From: Candidatus Omnitrophota bacterium
GTDB lineage: Bacteria > Omnitrophota > Gorgyraeia > VGKH01
Direction: 5' to 3'
Assembly (NCBI GenBank): GCA_016867135.1
Contig: VGKH01000005.1
Location: forward strand, 1 to 44,332
DNA length: 44,332 nucleotides
Shown: piece by piece, positions 9,102 to 17,197 of the stretch
Layout of the letters: each line of letters begins with the position of its first letter
Numbering within the stretch: position 1 is the first letter of the stretch
The notes under the pieces: generated by a model
Databases searched by the model: none
Told to the model about the DNA's origin: nothing
What the model saw: the letters and a program-made list of their open reading frames with translations, nothing else
Position numbers and translations under genes: made by a program

Positions 9102-9398
9102 ATGGCAGAAAAATTAATTAATATCAGAGAGACAGCCGAGATATTGGGCTTGACTGAGAAGCAAGTTATTGATTTGTCTGGCGAAGGAAAAATTCCTGCC
9201 TATAAAATTGGTGGAGAATTCTTAAGATTCCGCTTGGACCAGATCCAATCCTTGAAAGATAATTTCCACCCGGAAGGCTCTCAACCAAAACAAAATTTCA
9301 GAGAACAGCTTCTAGACTTTTTTTATTTTAACGATTTTTATATTTTAACCCTAATCATCATACTGGTAGTTCTGCTTTTTATATTTAAGCATAAATGA
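9102..9398 (+). CDS. Membrane-anchored excisionase-type HTH protein
   Basis: A 98-residue protein with an N-terminal HTH of the excisionase family (INIRETAEILGLTEKQVIDL then GKIPAYKIGGEFLRFR, about residues 5-52) and one C-terminal transmembrane helix (about residues 76-95, DFYILTLIIILVVLLFIF) ending in a positive tail KHK. It therefore looks like a tail-anchored DNA-binding protein with the HTH in the cytoplasm. The HTH resembles that of the upstream bactofilin fusion, and the two genes are two bases apart, so they probably act together. It overlaps larB by four bases. No characterised homologue is recognised. Confidence 0.8.
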   Translation: MAEKLINIRETAEILGLTEKQVIDLSGEGKIPAYKIGGEFLRFRLDQIQSLKDNFHPEGSQPKQNFREQLLDFFYFNDFYILTLIIILVVLLFIFKHK

Positions 9399-10051
9399 GA
9401 TACTGCGACATTGGCTTTGCCAAAGTCGATACCGACAGGTGTAAAAGGCGCGGGTACCCTGAGGTCGTTTACTGCCCCGGTAAGACTAGGCAACAAATAA
9501 AACTGATCGCCAAAAAACTTTTAAAGGAAAACAAACAAGTTTTACTTACAAAAGTTTCGGAAGATATTTACTGCGATTTAAAAAAAGCCATTCCAAAACT
9601 CAAATACAATAAACAAGGAAAAGTCGCTTTTTTGTCACCTTTAAAAAATCCAAATAAAAATGGCCCAGTCTTAGTTGTAACCGGCGGTACTTCCGATATT
9701 CCTGTTGCCGAAGAGGCAATCGCAACCTTGGAATTCACCGGCAATAAGGTCAAGCGGCTTTATGATGTAGGGGTGGCCGGAGTCCACAGGCTATTAGATA
9801 ATAATAATTATTTAAAAAACTCTTCAGTCATTATCGTTGTTGCCGGGATGGAGGGCGCATTAGCAAGTTTGGTGAGTGGATTGGTTTCGTGTCCGGTCAT
9901 CGCAGTCCCCACTAGTTGCGGTTATGGTGCAAGCTTTAAAGGCTTATCTGCATTACTTACGATGATGAATAGCTGTTCTCCCGGGATCGCGGTTGTAAAT
10001 ATTGATAATGGATTTGGAGCAGGATATTTCGCAAATTTGATAAATAGATGA
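9395..10051 (+). CDS. larB: Nickel-pincer cofactor biosynthesis protein LarB
   Basis: LarB carboxylates the pyridinium ring of nicotinic acid adenine dinucleotide and cleaves it, the first step in making the nickel-pincer nucleotide. The protein has the LarB N-terminal signature (DTDRCKRRGYPEVVYCPGKT) and a PurE/AIR-carboxylase-like core: VLVVTGGTSDIPVAEEA, YDVGVAGVHRLL, VIIVVAGMEGALASLVSGL and VIAVPTSCGYGASFKG. Its 218 residues are slightly below the usual 240-250, the shortening lying at the N-terminus. LarC and LarE are not in the window. It sits directly upstream of a FmdE-like gene and the corrinoid branch of CODH/ACS, another nickel-linked system, so the clustering may be meaningful. 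Confidence 0.9.
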   Translation: MRYCDIGFAKVDTDRCKRRGYPEVVYCPGKTRQQIKLIAKKLLKENKQVLLTKVSEDIYCDLKKAIPKLKYNKQGKVAFLSPLKNPNKNGPVLVVTGGTSDIPVAEEAIATLEFTGNKVKRLYDVGVAGVHRLLDNNNYLKNSSVIIVVAGMEGALASLVSGLVSCPVIAVPTSCGYGASFKGLSALLTMMNSCSPGIAVVNIDNGFGAGYFANLINR

Positions 10052-10461
10052 AAAAAATAGACGAGGCAATAAAATTTCATGGCCATCTGGGCCCTTGGCT
10101 TGTTTTGGGTCTGATTTTTGGCGAGTTAGGCCTTAAGAAAATAAAAGCCAGGAAGTATTTCGGATTAAAGGTTGATGCAAGGCTTCCGTATCGGAAGCCA
10201 GTATCCTGTTTTATCGATGGACTTCAGCTTTCAAGCGGTTGCACTTTGGGCAAAAGAAATATCCGCGTAATAAACAGCAAAAATATCGCGGTTAAATTTA
10301 CAAACCTGAAAAATAGAAAAAATATGATTTTGGGCATCAATGATTCAATTCTATGTCGGTTGAATATGTTAAAGACGCATAGAGAAAGCGAAGATTTGGC
10401 TGCCAAGTTTTTAAGGATGAACCCAAATCGTTTATGCAAAATTATAAGAAAGGTATCTTAA
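10048..10461 (+). CDS. FmdE-like protein (formylmethanofuran dehydrogenase subunit E family)
   Basis: The FmdE family is named from methanogens but is widespread in bacteria, often beside metal-enzyme genes; its biochemical role is unclear. The N-terminal motif FHGHLGPWLVLG (residues 9-20) corresponds to the family's FHGHxCPG block, with Gly in place of the usual Cys. The second block GLQLSSGCTLGKRNI keeps the conserved Cys of the family's GCTxGKGN. There is no C-terminal zinc ribbon, so this is a short 137-residue form. It overlaps larB by four bases and is one base from acsC, suggesting one transcript. The family call is fairly sure; activity and ligand are not. Confidence 0.75.
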   Translation: MKKIDEAIKFHGHLGPWLVLGLIFGELGLKKIKARKYFGLKVDARLPYRKPVSCFIDGLQLSSGCTLGKRNIRVINSKNIAVKFTNLKNRKNMILGINDSILCRLNMLKTHRESEDLAAKFLRMNPNRLCKIIRKVS

Positions 10462-10462
10462 G

Positions 10463-11794
10463 ATGGCATTATCAGGATTAGATATTTATAAGCATTTAGC
10501 AAAGACAAATTGCCGCGAATGCGGATTTCCGACCTGCCTTGCTTTTGCCATGGCTTTGGCAAAAAAGCAGACTAGCCTTGATAAGTGTACTCATGTCAGC
10601 GATGAGGCAAAGATGAGATTGGAGTCGGCTGCGCTTCCTCCGATAAGATTAATAAAGATAGGATCCGGGGAGAAAGTCGTGGAACTAGGCAACGAAACGG
10701 TAATGTTCCGGCATGAAGAAAAATTCCATCATCCGGCGGCAATAGGCTTTCTATTAGAGGATAGCCTTGAGGAGAACAAGCTTAAAGAAAAGCTGGAGAA
10801 GATAAATAAATTAAGATTTGAGCGAGTCGGGCAATTAATCGAGGTTAATGTTGTTGCCGTTAAACAGACTAAAGACGATAATAATTTTATCAACAAAGTA
10901 AAATTGGCTAGCCAATCAACCGATTTGGCCTTGATGTTGATGAGCGGAAGCGTCAATGCCTTAACTAAATCTTTGGAGATATTGAAAGATAAAAAGCCGA
11001 TAATTTATTCGGCTAATAAAACTAACTTTGAGGATTTTGCCAAGTTGGCAAAAGAATTTAGTTGCAATATTGTGGTTTCTGCTGAAAACCTGGAAGAGTT
11101 AGCTGATCTCTCAGGTAAGGTCAGTTCTTTGGGAGCCGCAGATATTATTTTGGATACTGGCATTAGACCACTGGCCAAGAAAATTGCTGATTTCACCCAG
11201 CTTAGAAGACTGTCTCTTTTGAGGAATTTCCGTCCTTACGGTTATCCGAACATTGCTTTTATTGAAGAGAGCGATTTATTCAGGGAGTTAAGCGTCGCTT
11301 CAAGCTTGCTAGCAAAATACGCCAATATCCTGATACTAAGAAATATCGAGTCATGGGAAGTGCTTTCGCTTCTTACCTTGAGGCAGAATATTTATACCGA
11401 TCCACAGAAACCTCTGCAGGTAGAGCCGAAGATTTATCCGGTTGGCACGCCCGACGAGAAATCTCCGATTTTGGTGACGACGAATTTCTCATTAACTTAT
11501 TACACTGTTTTATCGGAAGTTGAATCAAGCAAGATATCTTCATACATTATGGCGGTAGATACTGAGGGCATGTCGGTCTTGACTGCTTGGGCGGCAGAAA
11601 AGTTTACCGCGGAGGTCATTGCCAAAACTCTGGAAAAACAGAATGCAAAGGATGTCGTTAAGCATAATCAGCTTGTAATTCCAGGATATGTTGCGGCGAT
11701 GAGCGGGGATCTGGAAGAAAAATCAAACTGGAAGATTTTAGTTGGGCCCAGAGAGGCCGCAGGCATAACAAATTTTTTAAGGAATTTAGGGTAG
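10463..11794 (+). CDS. acsC: CO dehydrogenase/acetyl-CoA synthase gamma subunit (corrinoid iron-sulfur protein, large)
   Basis: AcsC is the larger subunit of the corrinoid iron-sulfur protein that carries the methyl group from methyl-tetrahydrofolate to acetyl-CoA synthase. The N-terminal 4Fe-4S domain shows Cys17, Cys20, Cys25 and Cys42 (TNCRECGFPTCLAFAMALAK ... KC). The TIM-barrel region follows (about residues 90-310), then the C-terminal cobamide-binding region with VTTNFSLTYYTVLSEVE, VDTEGMSVLTAWAAEKF and LVIPGYVAAMSGDLEE. Its length of 443 is normal. acsV begins on the base after its stop. It is the first of five adjacent Wood-Ljungdahl genes. Confidence 0.94.
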   Translation: MALSGLDIYKHLAKTNCRECGFPTCLAFAMALAKKQTSLDKCTHVSDEAKMRLESAALPPIRLIKIGSGEKVVELGNETVMFRHEEKFHHPAAIGFLLEDSLEENKLKEKLEKINKLRFERVGQLIEVNVVAVKQTKDDNNFINKVKLASQSTDLALMLMSGSVNALTKSLEILKDKKPIIYSANKTNFEDFAKLAKEFSCNIVVSAENLEELADLSGKVSSLGAADIILDTGIRPLAKKIADFTQLRRLSLLRNFRPYGYPNIAFIEESDLFRELSVASSLLAKYANILILRNIESWEVLSLLTLRQNIYTDPQKPLQVEPKIYPVGTPDEKSPILVTTNFSLTYYTVLSEVESSKISSYIMAVDTEGMSVLTAWAAEKFTAEVIAKTLEKQNAKDVVKHNQLVIPGYVAAMSGDLEEKSNWKILVGPREAAGITNFLRNLG

Positions 11795-13726
11795 ATGAAA
11801 TTCAAAGTAAAATTTTATCCAGAAAATAAAGAGATTGAAGCTGAGCAGGGAAAAAGCGTGCTCGCGGCAGCGATTTCCGCCGGATTGCACATAAATTCCA
11901 GTTGCGGTGGCGACGGAGTCTGCGGAAGATGCAAGGTGATTATAAGAAAGGGTACAGTCCACACGCAGCCTTCGGGAAGAATATCGGCCGAAGAAAAAGC
12001 CAAAGGATATTATTTGGCCTGCCTTAGCACGGTTGAAAGTGATTTGGAAGTCGAGGTCCCTCCGGAATCAAAAATTGATTTAGATAAGATTTCAGACGAA
12101 GAGGCCTATCTTTCCCGCCTAAAAGGAATTTTTACGGAATCGGTAGAAATTGATAAGGCCGAGACAATTATCGGTGAAGAGCTTTTTTTACATTCTCCGT
12201 TAGCCTCAAAAATCTTCCTTGAATTACCCAAGCCCGACCTGGAAGATAAAATCAGTGACCTGGAAAGAGTTTATAGAGAAATACGCAAAAAAGAAAATCT
12301 TCCCATTATGCAGATGGGCCTGTCTAATGTACGAAGGCTGGGGAATCTTCTTCGTTCCAGTGATTGGAAAATAACGGTCACCTTAGGCAAGAGAAATGAT
12401 ACCGTTGAGGTAGTTTTGGTCGAGCCGGGAGATACTCAAGACAGGAGCTTTGGCTTTGCCTTTGATATAGGCACCACCACAATTTCCGGAGAGCTGATAA
12501 ATTTAAATACCAAAAAGATTCTTAGCGCAAAAGCAACCTTTAATAAGCAGGCCAGTTTCGGAAGCGATATTATCACAAGGATTATTTTTGCCCATGAGCA
12601 GGATGGCCTTGAACGTCTTCATCACGCTGTCATTGATGGGATGAATGCGATGATTAGGGAAATGGTTGCCGAGAATAATATCGATTTAAACGATGTTACG
12701 TGCTGTCTTTGCGCGGGTAATACTACAATGATTCATTTGTTGCTCAAGGTAGATCCTTCTTTTATCCGTAGAGAACCATACGTCCCCACGGCTAATTTTG
12801 TCCCCGTAGTCAGGGCTTCGGAGGCAGGGATAAAGATCAATCCTCGGGGGCTGTTGGCTTGCGTGCCGGGAGTTTCCGGTTATGTGGGCGGGGATATTAC
12901 CGCGGGAGTTCTGGCAAGCGGAATTTCAGATGCGGAGGAATTAAGCATCTTAATAGATATCGGCACAAACGGAGAAATTGTTTTGGGTAATAAAGACTGG
13001 CTGATAGGATGCGCTGCTTCCGCCGGACCGGCATTTGAAGGAAGCGGAGTTGTTTGCGGTATGAGAGCCACCAAAGGCGCCATCCAGAGATTTGAGATAG
13101 ACCCTAAAAACTTGAAAGTTAATTACGTTACAATCGGCGAAGTCTTACCGATTGGAATATGCGGTTCAGGTTATATTGATATCATTTCTGAGTTGTTAAA
13201 GACTCATATTATTGATAAAAACGGAAAGATCAATACTAGCATAAATGACAGCCGGATAAGGCAGGGGGAGTTTGGCAAAGAGTTTGTTTTGGTTGACAAA
13301 AAAGATACCGGGCATAAACAGGATATCGTTATCACCGAGATGGATTTGGATAATTTAAAGCGGGCGAAGGCGGCGATATTTTCCGCTACCTCAGCATTGG
13401 TCAAGCATTTGAATTTGTCATTTGAAGACGTAAGGAAGATATATATCGCCGGCGGTTTCGGAACTTATCTGGATATCGAGAAAGCAATCACTATTGGTTT
13501 ATTGCCGGATTTGCCCCGTAAGAAGTTTGTTTTTATCGGCAATAGTTCTTTGGCAGGTGCAAGAGAGATCCTTTTGTCTGTTGATGCGTTCCGCAGGGCA
13601 GACCAGATTGCAAAGAAGACTACTTACTTTGAATTATCCGTCGAGCCAGGTTATATGGATGAATATGTAGCAGCCTTGTTTTTCCCGCATACGGATAAAG
13701 AAAGATTCCCTTCAGTAATTAAATAA
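11795..13726 (+). CDS. acsV: Corrinoid protein reductive activator (RACo-like, 2Fe-2S plus ASKHA domain)
   Basis: RACo/AcsV reductively reactivates the corrinoid iron-sulfur protein when its cobalt is oxidised to Co(II), using ATP. The N-terminal 2Fe-2S ferredoxin domain has Cys37, Cys43, Cys46 and Cys76 (SSCGGDGVCGRCKV ... ACLS). A linker domain follows (residues about 90-205), then the ASKHA ATPase: FAFDIGTTTISGELINL (phosphate-1), CLCAGNTTMIHLLLK, DIGTNGEIVLG and KIYIAGGFGTYLDIEKA. The 643-residue length fits the family. Related activators serve methyltransferases (RamA/DUF4445 types), but the position between acsC and cooC/acsD supports the CFeSP role. Confidence 0.93.
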   Translation: MKFKVKFYPENKEIEAEQGKSVLAAAISAGLHINSSCGGDGVCGRCKVIIRKGTVHTQPSGRISAEEKAKGYYLACLSTVESDLEVEVPPESKIDLDKISDEEAYLSRLKGIFTESVEIDKAETIIGEELFLHSPLASKIFLELPKPDLEDKISDLERVYREIRKKENLPIMQMGLSNVRRLGNLLRSSDWKITVTLGKRNDTVEVVLVEPGDTQDRSFGFAFDIGTTTISGELINLNTKKILSAKATFNKQASFGSDIITRIIFAHEQDGLERLHHAVIDGMNAMIREMVAENNIDLNDVTCCLCAGNTTMIHLLLKVDPSFIRREPYVPTANFVPVVRASEAGIKINPRGLLACVPGVSGYVGGDITAGVLASGISDAEELSILIDIGTNGEIVLGNKDWLIGCAASAGPAFEGSGVVCGMRATKGAIQRFEIDPKNLKVNYVTIGEVLPIGICGSGYIDIISELLKTHIIDKNGKINTSINDSRIRQGEFGKEFVLVDKKDTGHKQDIVITEMDLDNLKRAKAAIFSATSALVKHLNLSFEDVRKIYIAGGFGTYLDIEKAITIGLLPDLPRKKFVFIGNSSLAGAREILLSVDAFRRADQIAKKTTYFELSVEPGYMDEYVAALFFPHTDKERFPSVIK

Positions 13727-13727
13727 T

Positions 13728-14474
13728 ATGGGACACACGATTGCAATTTGCGGAAAAGGAGGGACTGGCAAAACGACGATCTCAAGCCTTCTTATCGGCT
13801 GGTTGATTAAAAATAAGAGGGGTAAGATTTTGGCAGTTGATGCTGACCCCAATTCGAATTTAGCCCTGAATCTGGGGTTTAAGCCTACGGCCAATATCGG
13901 CGAGATGTTGGATGAGGTCTCAAAGAATCCTGCGATGATTCCGCGAGGGATGAGTAAGCCAGAATATATTGAATACAGGATTCAGACTGAAATGGTAGAG
14001 GCAGACTCTTTTGATGTTTTGGTTATGGGTAGGCCCGAAGGCCCGGGTTGCTACTGTTATGTCAATAATCTTTTAAGAGATATCGTCAAAAGATTGGTCA
14101 GTAGCTACGATTATATCGTTATTGATAACGAAGCGGGCTTAGAGCATCTTTCCAGGAGGACAATGCGCTCTGCGGATTTGGTGCTTATTATTTCCGACGA
14201 CACATCCGTGGGCCTGCGTTCTGCAAAGCGGATTGATGATTTGATCAAAGAATTAGATATCAAAGCCAAAAAAAGTTTCTTGGTTTTGAATAGAAGCGAT
14301 AACAATTCCGTTACTAAGGAATTAAAAGATTTGGGAATTGAATACCTTGATTCAATCCCGGTAGATAAGGAAATCTTAGAATTAAGTATAAAAGGAAAGC
14401 CTTTGACAGAATTGTCTGAGGGCTCGGCAGCATTAAAATCAATAGAAAGGATTTGCAAGAGACTATGGCAGTAG
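13728..14474 (+). CDS. cooC: CooC/AcsF-type ATPase for CODH/ACS maturation
   Basis: A MinD-type P-loop ATPase with the deviant Walker A GKGGTGKTT (residues 9-17), VDADPNSNLALNLGF and a central GRPEGPGCYCYVNNLLR stretch whose CxC motif is typical of CooC, which inserts nickel into CO dehydrogenase (AcsF does so for acetyl-CoA synthase). The 248 residues and overall fold match. It overlaps acsD by ten bases. Whether it serves CODH or ACS cannot be decided; neither catalytic subunit is in the window. Confidence 0.9.
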   Translation: MGHTIAICGKGGTGKTTISSLLIGWLIKNKRGKILAVDADPNSNLALNLGFKPTANIGEMLDEVSKNPAMIPRGMSKPEYIEYRIQTEMVEADSFDVLVMGRPEGPGCYCYVNNLLRDIVKRLVSSYDYIVIDNEAGLEHLSRRTMRSADLVLIISDDTSVGLRSAKRIDDLIKELDIKAKKSFLVLNRSDNNSVTKELKDLGIEYLDSIPVDKEILELSIKGKPLTELSEGSAALKSIERICKRLWQ

Positions 14475-15430
14475 AATTCTTGAAAATGAAATGGGCCAAT
14501 GCGATTAATGAAGTAGTTATCGGCGCAACAAAACAGGACGGAGGCAGCCGTTCTTCGGTTATAAAGGTTGGCGGCCAAACCACGCTGCCGTATCTATCAG
14601 ATGAGGGCAGCATTCCGAATCCTCCGGTGATTGCTTATGAAATCTGGGATGCCACACCAGGCGATTGGTCGGAAGTATTAAAAGAGCCTTTTGGCAACTG
14701 CTTAGGCAAGCCAGTTGAATGGGCGAAGAAATGCGTGAATGAATTCAAGGCAGATTTGCTTTGTTTGAGGCTTATGGGTGCGCATTCTGATTATGGCAAT
14801 AATTCGGCAGAAAAAGAAGCCGAAGTAGTAAAAGACATACTTAAGGCGGTTGATAAACCTTTGATAATTATAGGATGCGGCGATGACGAGAAAGATAATT
14901 TGGTTTTGCCTAAATGTGCTGAGGCGGCAAAGGGCGAGCGTTGTCTCATCGGAAGCGCGCTCCAGGATAATTATAAGACTTTAGCTGCTTCCTGCCTTGC
15001 CGACGGGCATAATATAATCGCCGAGTCGCCGATTGATATAAACATCGCCAAACAATTAAATATTCTGATTTCAGATATGGGTTTATCGCAAGATAGAATC
15101 GTGATAAATCCGACGATCGGTGCTTTGGGCTATGGTTTAGAGTACGCCTATTCAATAATGGAAAGAGGCAGGCTTTCGGCGTTAAACGGAGATAAGATGC
15201 TCGCCATGCCTTATGTCTGTTTTGTAGGATACGAATCCTGGCGCGCCAAAGAGGCCAAGGCTCTGGAAAAGGAATTCCCAGAATGGGGCAATGAAAAAGA
15301 TAGAGGCATTGCTTGGGAAATGGTTACTGCTACTGCGCTTCTTCAGGCAGGTGCGGATATTCTAGTAATGCGTCATCCGAAAGCGGTTGGAGAAGTACAA
15401 AAAACTATTAATAAATTGTTGGAGAAATAA
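14465..15430 (+). CDS. acsD: CO dehydrogenase/acetyl-CoA synthase delta subunit (corrinoid iron-sulfur protein, small)
   Basis: AcsD pairs with AcsC to form the corrinoid iron-sulfur protein. The ATG at 14465 (MAVEFLKMKWANAINEVVIG) is preferred over the TTG at 14453, which would lengthen an already extensive overlap with cooC. The TIM-barrel protein of 321 residues has the family blocks VGGQTTLPYLSDEGSIPNPP, LLCLRLMGAHSDYGNN, DRIVINPTIGALGYGLEY and the C-terminal ATALLQAGADILVMRHP. Length and order are normal. It is followed one base later by acsE. Confidence 0.94.
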   Translation: MAVEFLKMKWANAINEVVIGATKQDGGSRSSVIKVGGQTTLPYLSDEGSIPNPPVIAYEIWDATPGDWSEVLKEPFGNCLGKPVEWAKKCVNEFKADLLCLRLMGAHSDYGNNSAEKEAEVVKDILKAVDKPLIIIGCGDDEKDNLVLPKCAEAAKGERCLIGSALQDNYKTLAASCLADGHNIIAESPIDINIAKQLNILISDMGLSQDRIVINPTIGALGYGLEYAYSIMERGRLSALNGDKMLAMPYVCFVGYESWRAKEAKALEKEFPEWGNEKDRGIAWEMVTATALLQAGADILVMRHPKAVGEVQKTINKLLEK

Positions 15431-15431
15431 T

Positions 15432-16220
15432 ATGTTTATAATTGGAGAACTTATTAACGGAATGTATAAACAGGTAGGGAAGGCAATTGCCGAGAAAAAT
15501 AAAAAGGTAATTCAGGACCTAGCGAGAAAACAGGTTGAGGCCGGGGCAAGCGCGCTTGACGTTAATTGCGGCCCTTTGTCAAAGAATCCCGTTTCTGATA
15601 TGCAATGGTTGGTTGAGACCATTCAGGAATCCGTTGATGTCTCTTTGTCTTTAGATAGCACCAAAGCAGAAGTAATTGAGGCAGGATTAAAATTAGCCAA
15701 GAAAAAAGCAGTTATTAATTCCACCACTGCCGACCAAGAGAAGCTAGAAAAGTTAATCGGTATGGCCAAACAGTATAAAACTTATTTAATCGGATTAAGC
15801 CTCGATAAAAAAGGAGTACCTCAGGATAAAGATAGAAGAATTGAGTTAGCTGCGACTATTGCCGCCGCAGCGCAGGACGACGGTTTTCCCGTCGAGGATT
15901 TATTCCTGGATCCAGTGGTTTTGCCGGTTAACGTGGCACAATCCCAAGGCATAAATGTTATCGAGGCAATAAGAGAATTCAAATTATTGGCAAGCCCACC
16001 GCCAAGGGCAATTGTGGGCTTAAGCAATGTTTCGCAGGGCACCTGTGAAAGAAACCTGATTAACAGGATATTTTTGATAATGTCGGTAGGCGCTGGGTTG
16101 GATGCCGCGATTTTAGATCCTCTGGATAAAGAATTAATGAATTCGTTGATTACGGCAGAGTTGATTTTAAATAAGCAGATTTACTGCGATTCTTTTCTTA
16201 ATGCGTATAGGAAAAAATAA
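15432..16220 (+). CDS. acsE: Methyltetrahydrofolate:corrinoid iron-sulfur protein methyltransferase
   Basis: AcsE moves the methyl group of 5-methyltetrahydrofolate to the cobalt of AcsCD, linking the folate branch to acetyl-CoA synthesis. The start is the ATG at 15432 behind GGAGA, one base after acsD; a longer frame from 15387 has no suitable start. The pterin-binding TIM barrel shows GASALDVNCGPLSKNP, SLDSTKAEVIEAGLKL, INSTTADQEKLEKL, LFLDPVVLPVN and IVGLSNVSQGTCERN, all characteristic of AcsE and related to dihydropteroate synthase. The 262-residue length is typical. No methylene-THF reductase gene is present nearby. Confidence 0.94.
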   Translation: MFIIGELINGMYKQVGKAIAEKNKKVIQDLARKQVEAGASALDVNCGPLSKNPVSDMQWLVETIQESVDVSLSLDSTKAEVIEAGLKLAKKKAVINSTTADQEKLEKLIGMAKQYKTYLIGLSLDKKGVPQDKDRRIELAATIAAAAQDDGFPVEDLFLDPVVLPVNVAQSQGINVIEAIREFKLLASPPPRAIVGLSNVSQGTCERNLINRIFLIMSVGAGLDAAILDPLDKELMNSLITAELILNKQIYCDSFLNAYRKK

Positions 16221-16225
16221 CTCCC

Positions 16226-16594
16226 ATGACGGAAAGACAAGATAATATCCCGGAAAGAAGAAAATTCATCAGGCTTAATTCTTCTGTGGAAATCCAGTAT
16301 ACTGTCTTGGATGAGGGCGCTAACCAGGGGATAAAGGCTAAAAGTAGAAATATCAGTTCTGGTGGGATGGGTTTTGTAACTAGTCAGAAACTTGAAAATA
16401 ACAAAGTTTTAGGTTTATCTATTTATATGCCGGGAGAGTTGATGCCGATTATTGCAAAAGGCAGAGTTGTCTGGGCTAGCCCTTTTGAGAGCGCCAAGAC
16501 CAAAGGTTTTGATATCGGTTCGGAGTTTCTTGAGATCGCCCCGGAAGACAGAAAGAAAATAGATAACTATATACACTCTTTAAGAAAAAGTTAG
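16226..16594 (+). CDS. PilZ-domain protein (putative c-di-GMP receptor), first of three
   Basis: A single-domain PilZ protein of 122 residues. The c-di-GMP-binding signatures are present: the arginine cluster RRKFIRLNSSV (RxxxR, residues 11-16) and the NISSGGMGF motif corresponding to (D/N)xSxxG (residues about 44-52). The rest is the expected beta-barrel with a short C-terminal helix. It starts five bases after acsE, so it is probably read on the same transcript, but nothing shows that it acts on the acetyl-CoA pathway. Motility or pilus control is the usual role; a pilin gene lies just downstream. Confidence 0.87.
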   Translation: MTERQDNIPERRKFIRLNSSVEIQYTVLDEGANQGIKAKSRNISSGGMGFVTSQKLENNKVLGLSIYMPGELMPIIAKGRVVWASPFESAKTKGFDIGSEFLEIAPEDRKKIDNYIHSLRKS

Positions 16595-16616
16595 TTTTGA
16601 TAAAATAGACTTATGT

Positions 16617-16693
16617 GGCGGAGTAGCTCAGCCTGATAGAGCACGCGGCTCATACCCGCTTGGTCGGTGGTTTAAATCCACTCTCCGCCACCA
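16617..16693 (+). tRNA. tRNA with CAT anticodon (elongator Met, or Ile2)
   Basis: A full cloverleaf of 77 bases with encoded CCA. Acceptor GGCGGAG pairs with CTCCGCC, the D stem is GCTC/GAGC and the anticodon loop CTCATAC gives CAT. It is not the initiator: positions 1:72 pair and the three consecutive G-C pairs of the initiator anticodon stem are lacking. Elongator Met is the default; tRNA-Ile2, whose C34 is modified by TilS, is an alternative, and tilS lies 0.5 kb downstream. The D loop lacks the usual GG (it reads AGCCTGATA) and the T loop is TTTAAAT instead of TTCRANN; these two changes could compensate through an A19-U56 pair. Confidence 0.93.
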
Positions 16694-16710
16694 GAAATTT
16701 TAATGAGCCA

Positions 16711-17166
16711 ATGAATTGTTTCGAATTCCCCAGAAAAGTGGAAAAGGCCAGAAAAGGGTTAACCCTTATAGAACTTACAGTGGCTGTTTTGATTTTAGGC
16801 ATTTTGGGCGCTGTAGCCATACCTAGATTTCAAATCGCAACAGAAAAGGCAAAAGCCGCTGAGGGGGTTAATCTTTTGATGAATATACTTGCTGCTCAAA
16901 AGAGATGTTATGCGGATAATGGTTACTATCAGTGGGATCCTGCAAAATTAGATATTGATTTTCCGGCTCTTCAATATTTTAGTGTTTATGGTATTCAAAC
17001 TGGTGGTCTGCAAGATTACGTAGGAAGAGTAGATAGAGTGAGTCCTGATCCGAATCTGCTATATTTTTTAGTTATTCGCGTTAACGGTCAGATTGAATGT
17101 TCTAACCGTGGCTACCCAATAATCTGCGATCAGCTGGGTTTCTCTGCATATGGCGGAGAAGAATAA
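16711..17166 (+). CDS. Type IV pilin-like protein (prepilin)
   Basis: The start is the ATG at 16711, 17 bases after the tRNA 3' end; the longer frame would begin inside the tRNA. The N-terminus carries a class III signal: a basic leader ending KARKG, cleavage before LTLIELTVAVLILGILGA, with the conserved Glu at +5 and a hydrophobic helix of about 20 residues. The C-terminal part (about 110 residues) has a Tyr-rich stretch (QKRCYADNGYYQWDP) and two late cysteines (Cys in IECSN and IICDQ) that could form a disulfide. The protein is 152 residues before processing. It is a pilin or pseudopilin; which filament or secretion system it serves cannot be told. Confidence 0.88.
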   Translation: MNCFEFPRKVEKARKGLTLIELTVAVLILGILGAVAIPRFQIATEKAKAAEGVNLLMNILAAQKRCYADNGYYQWDPAKLDIDFPALQYFSVYGIQTGGLQDYVGRVDRVSPDPNLLYFLVIRVNGQIECSNRGYPIICDQLGFSAYGGEE

Positions 17167-17197
17167 ATCTACGCCTTAATCCCGTTTAATTTAAAGA

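Noticed and set aside
16617-16693. Initiator tRNA-fMet
   Set aside because: The 1:72 bases pair and the anticodon stem lacks the three G-C pairs of initiators.
16660-16710. Upstream extension of the pilin frame into the tRNA
   Set aside because: It would start within the tRNA and give a leader too long and unlike prepilin leaders; the ATG at 16711 fits.
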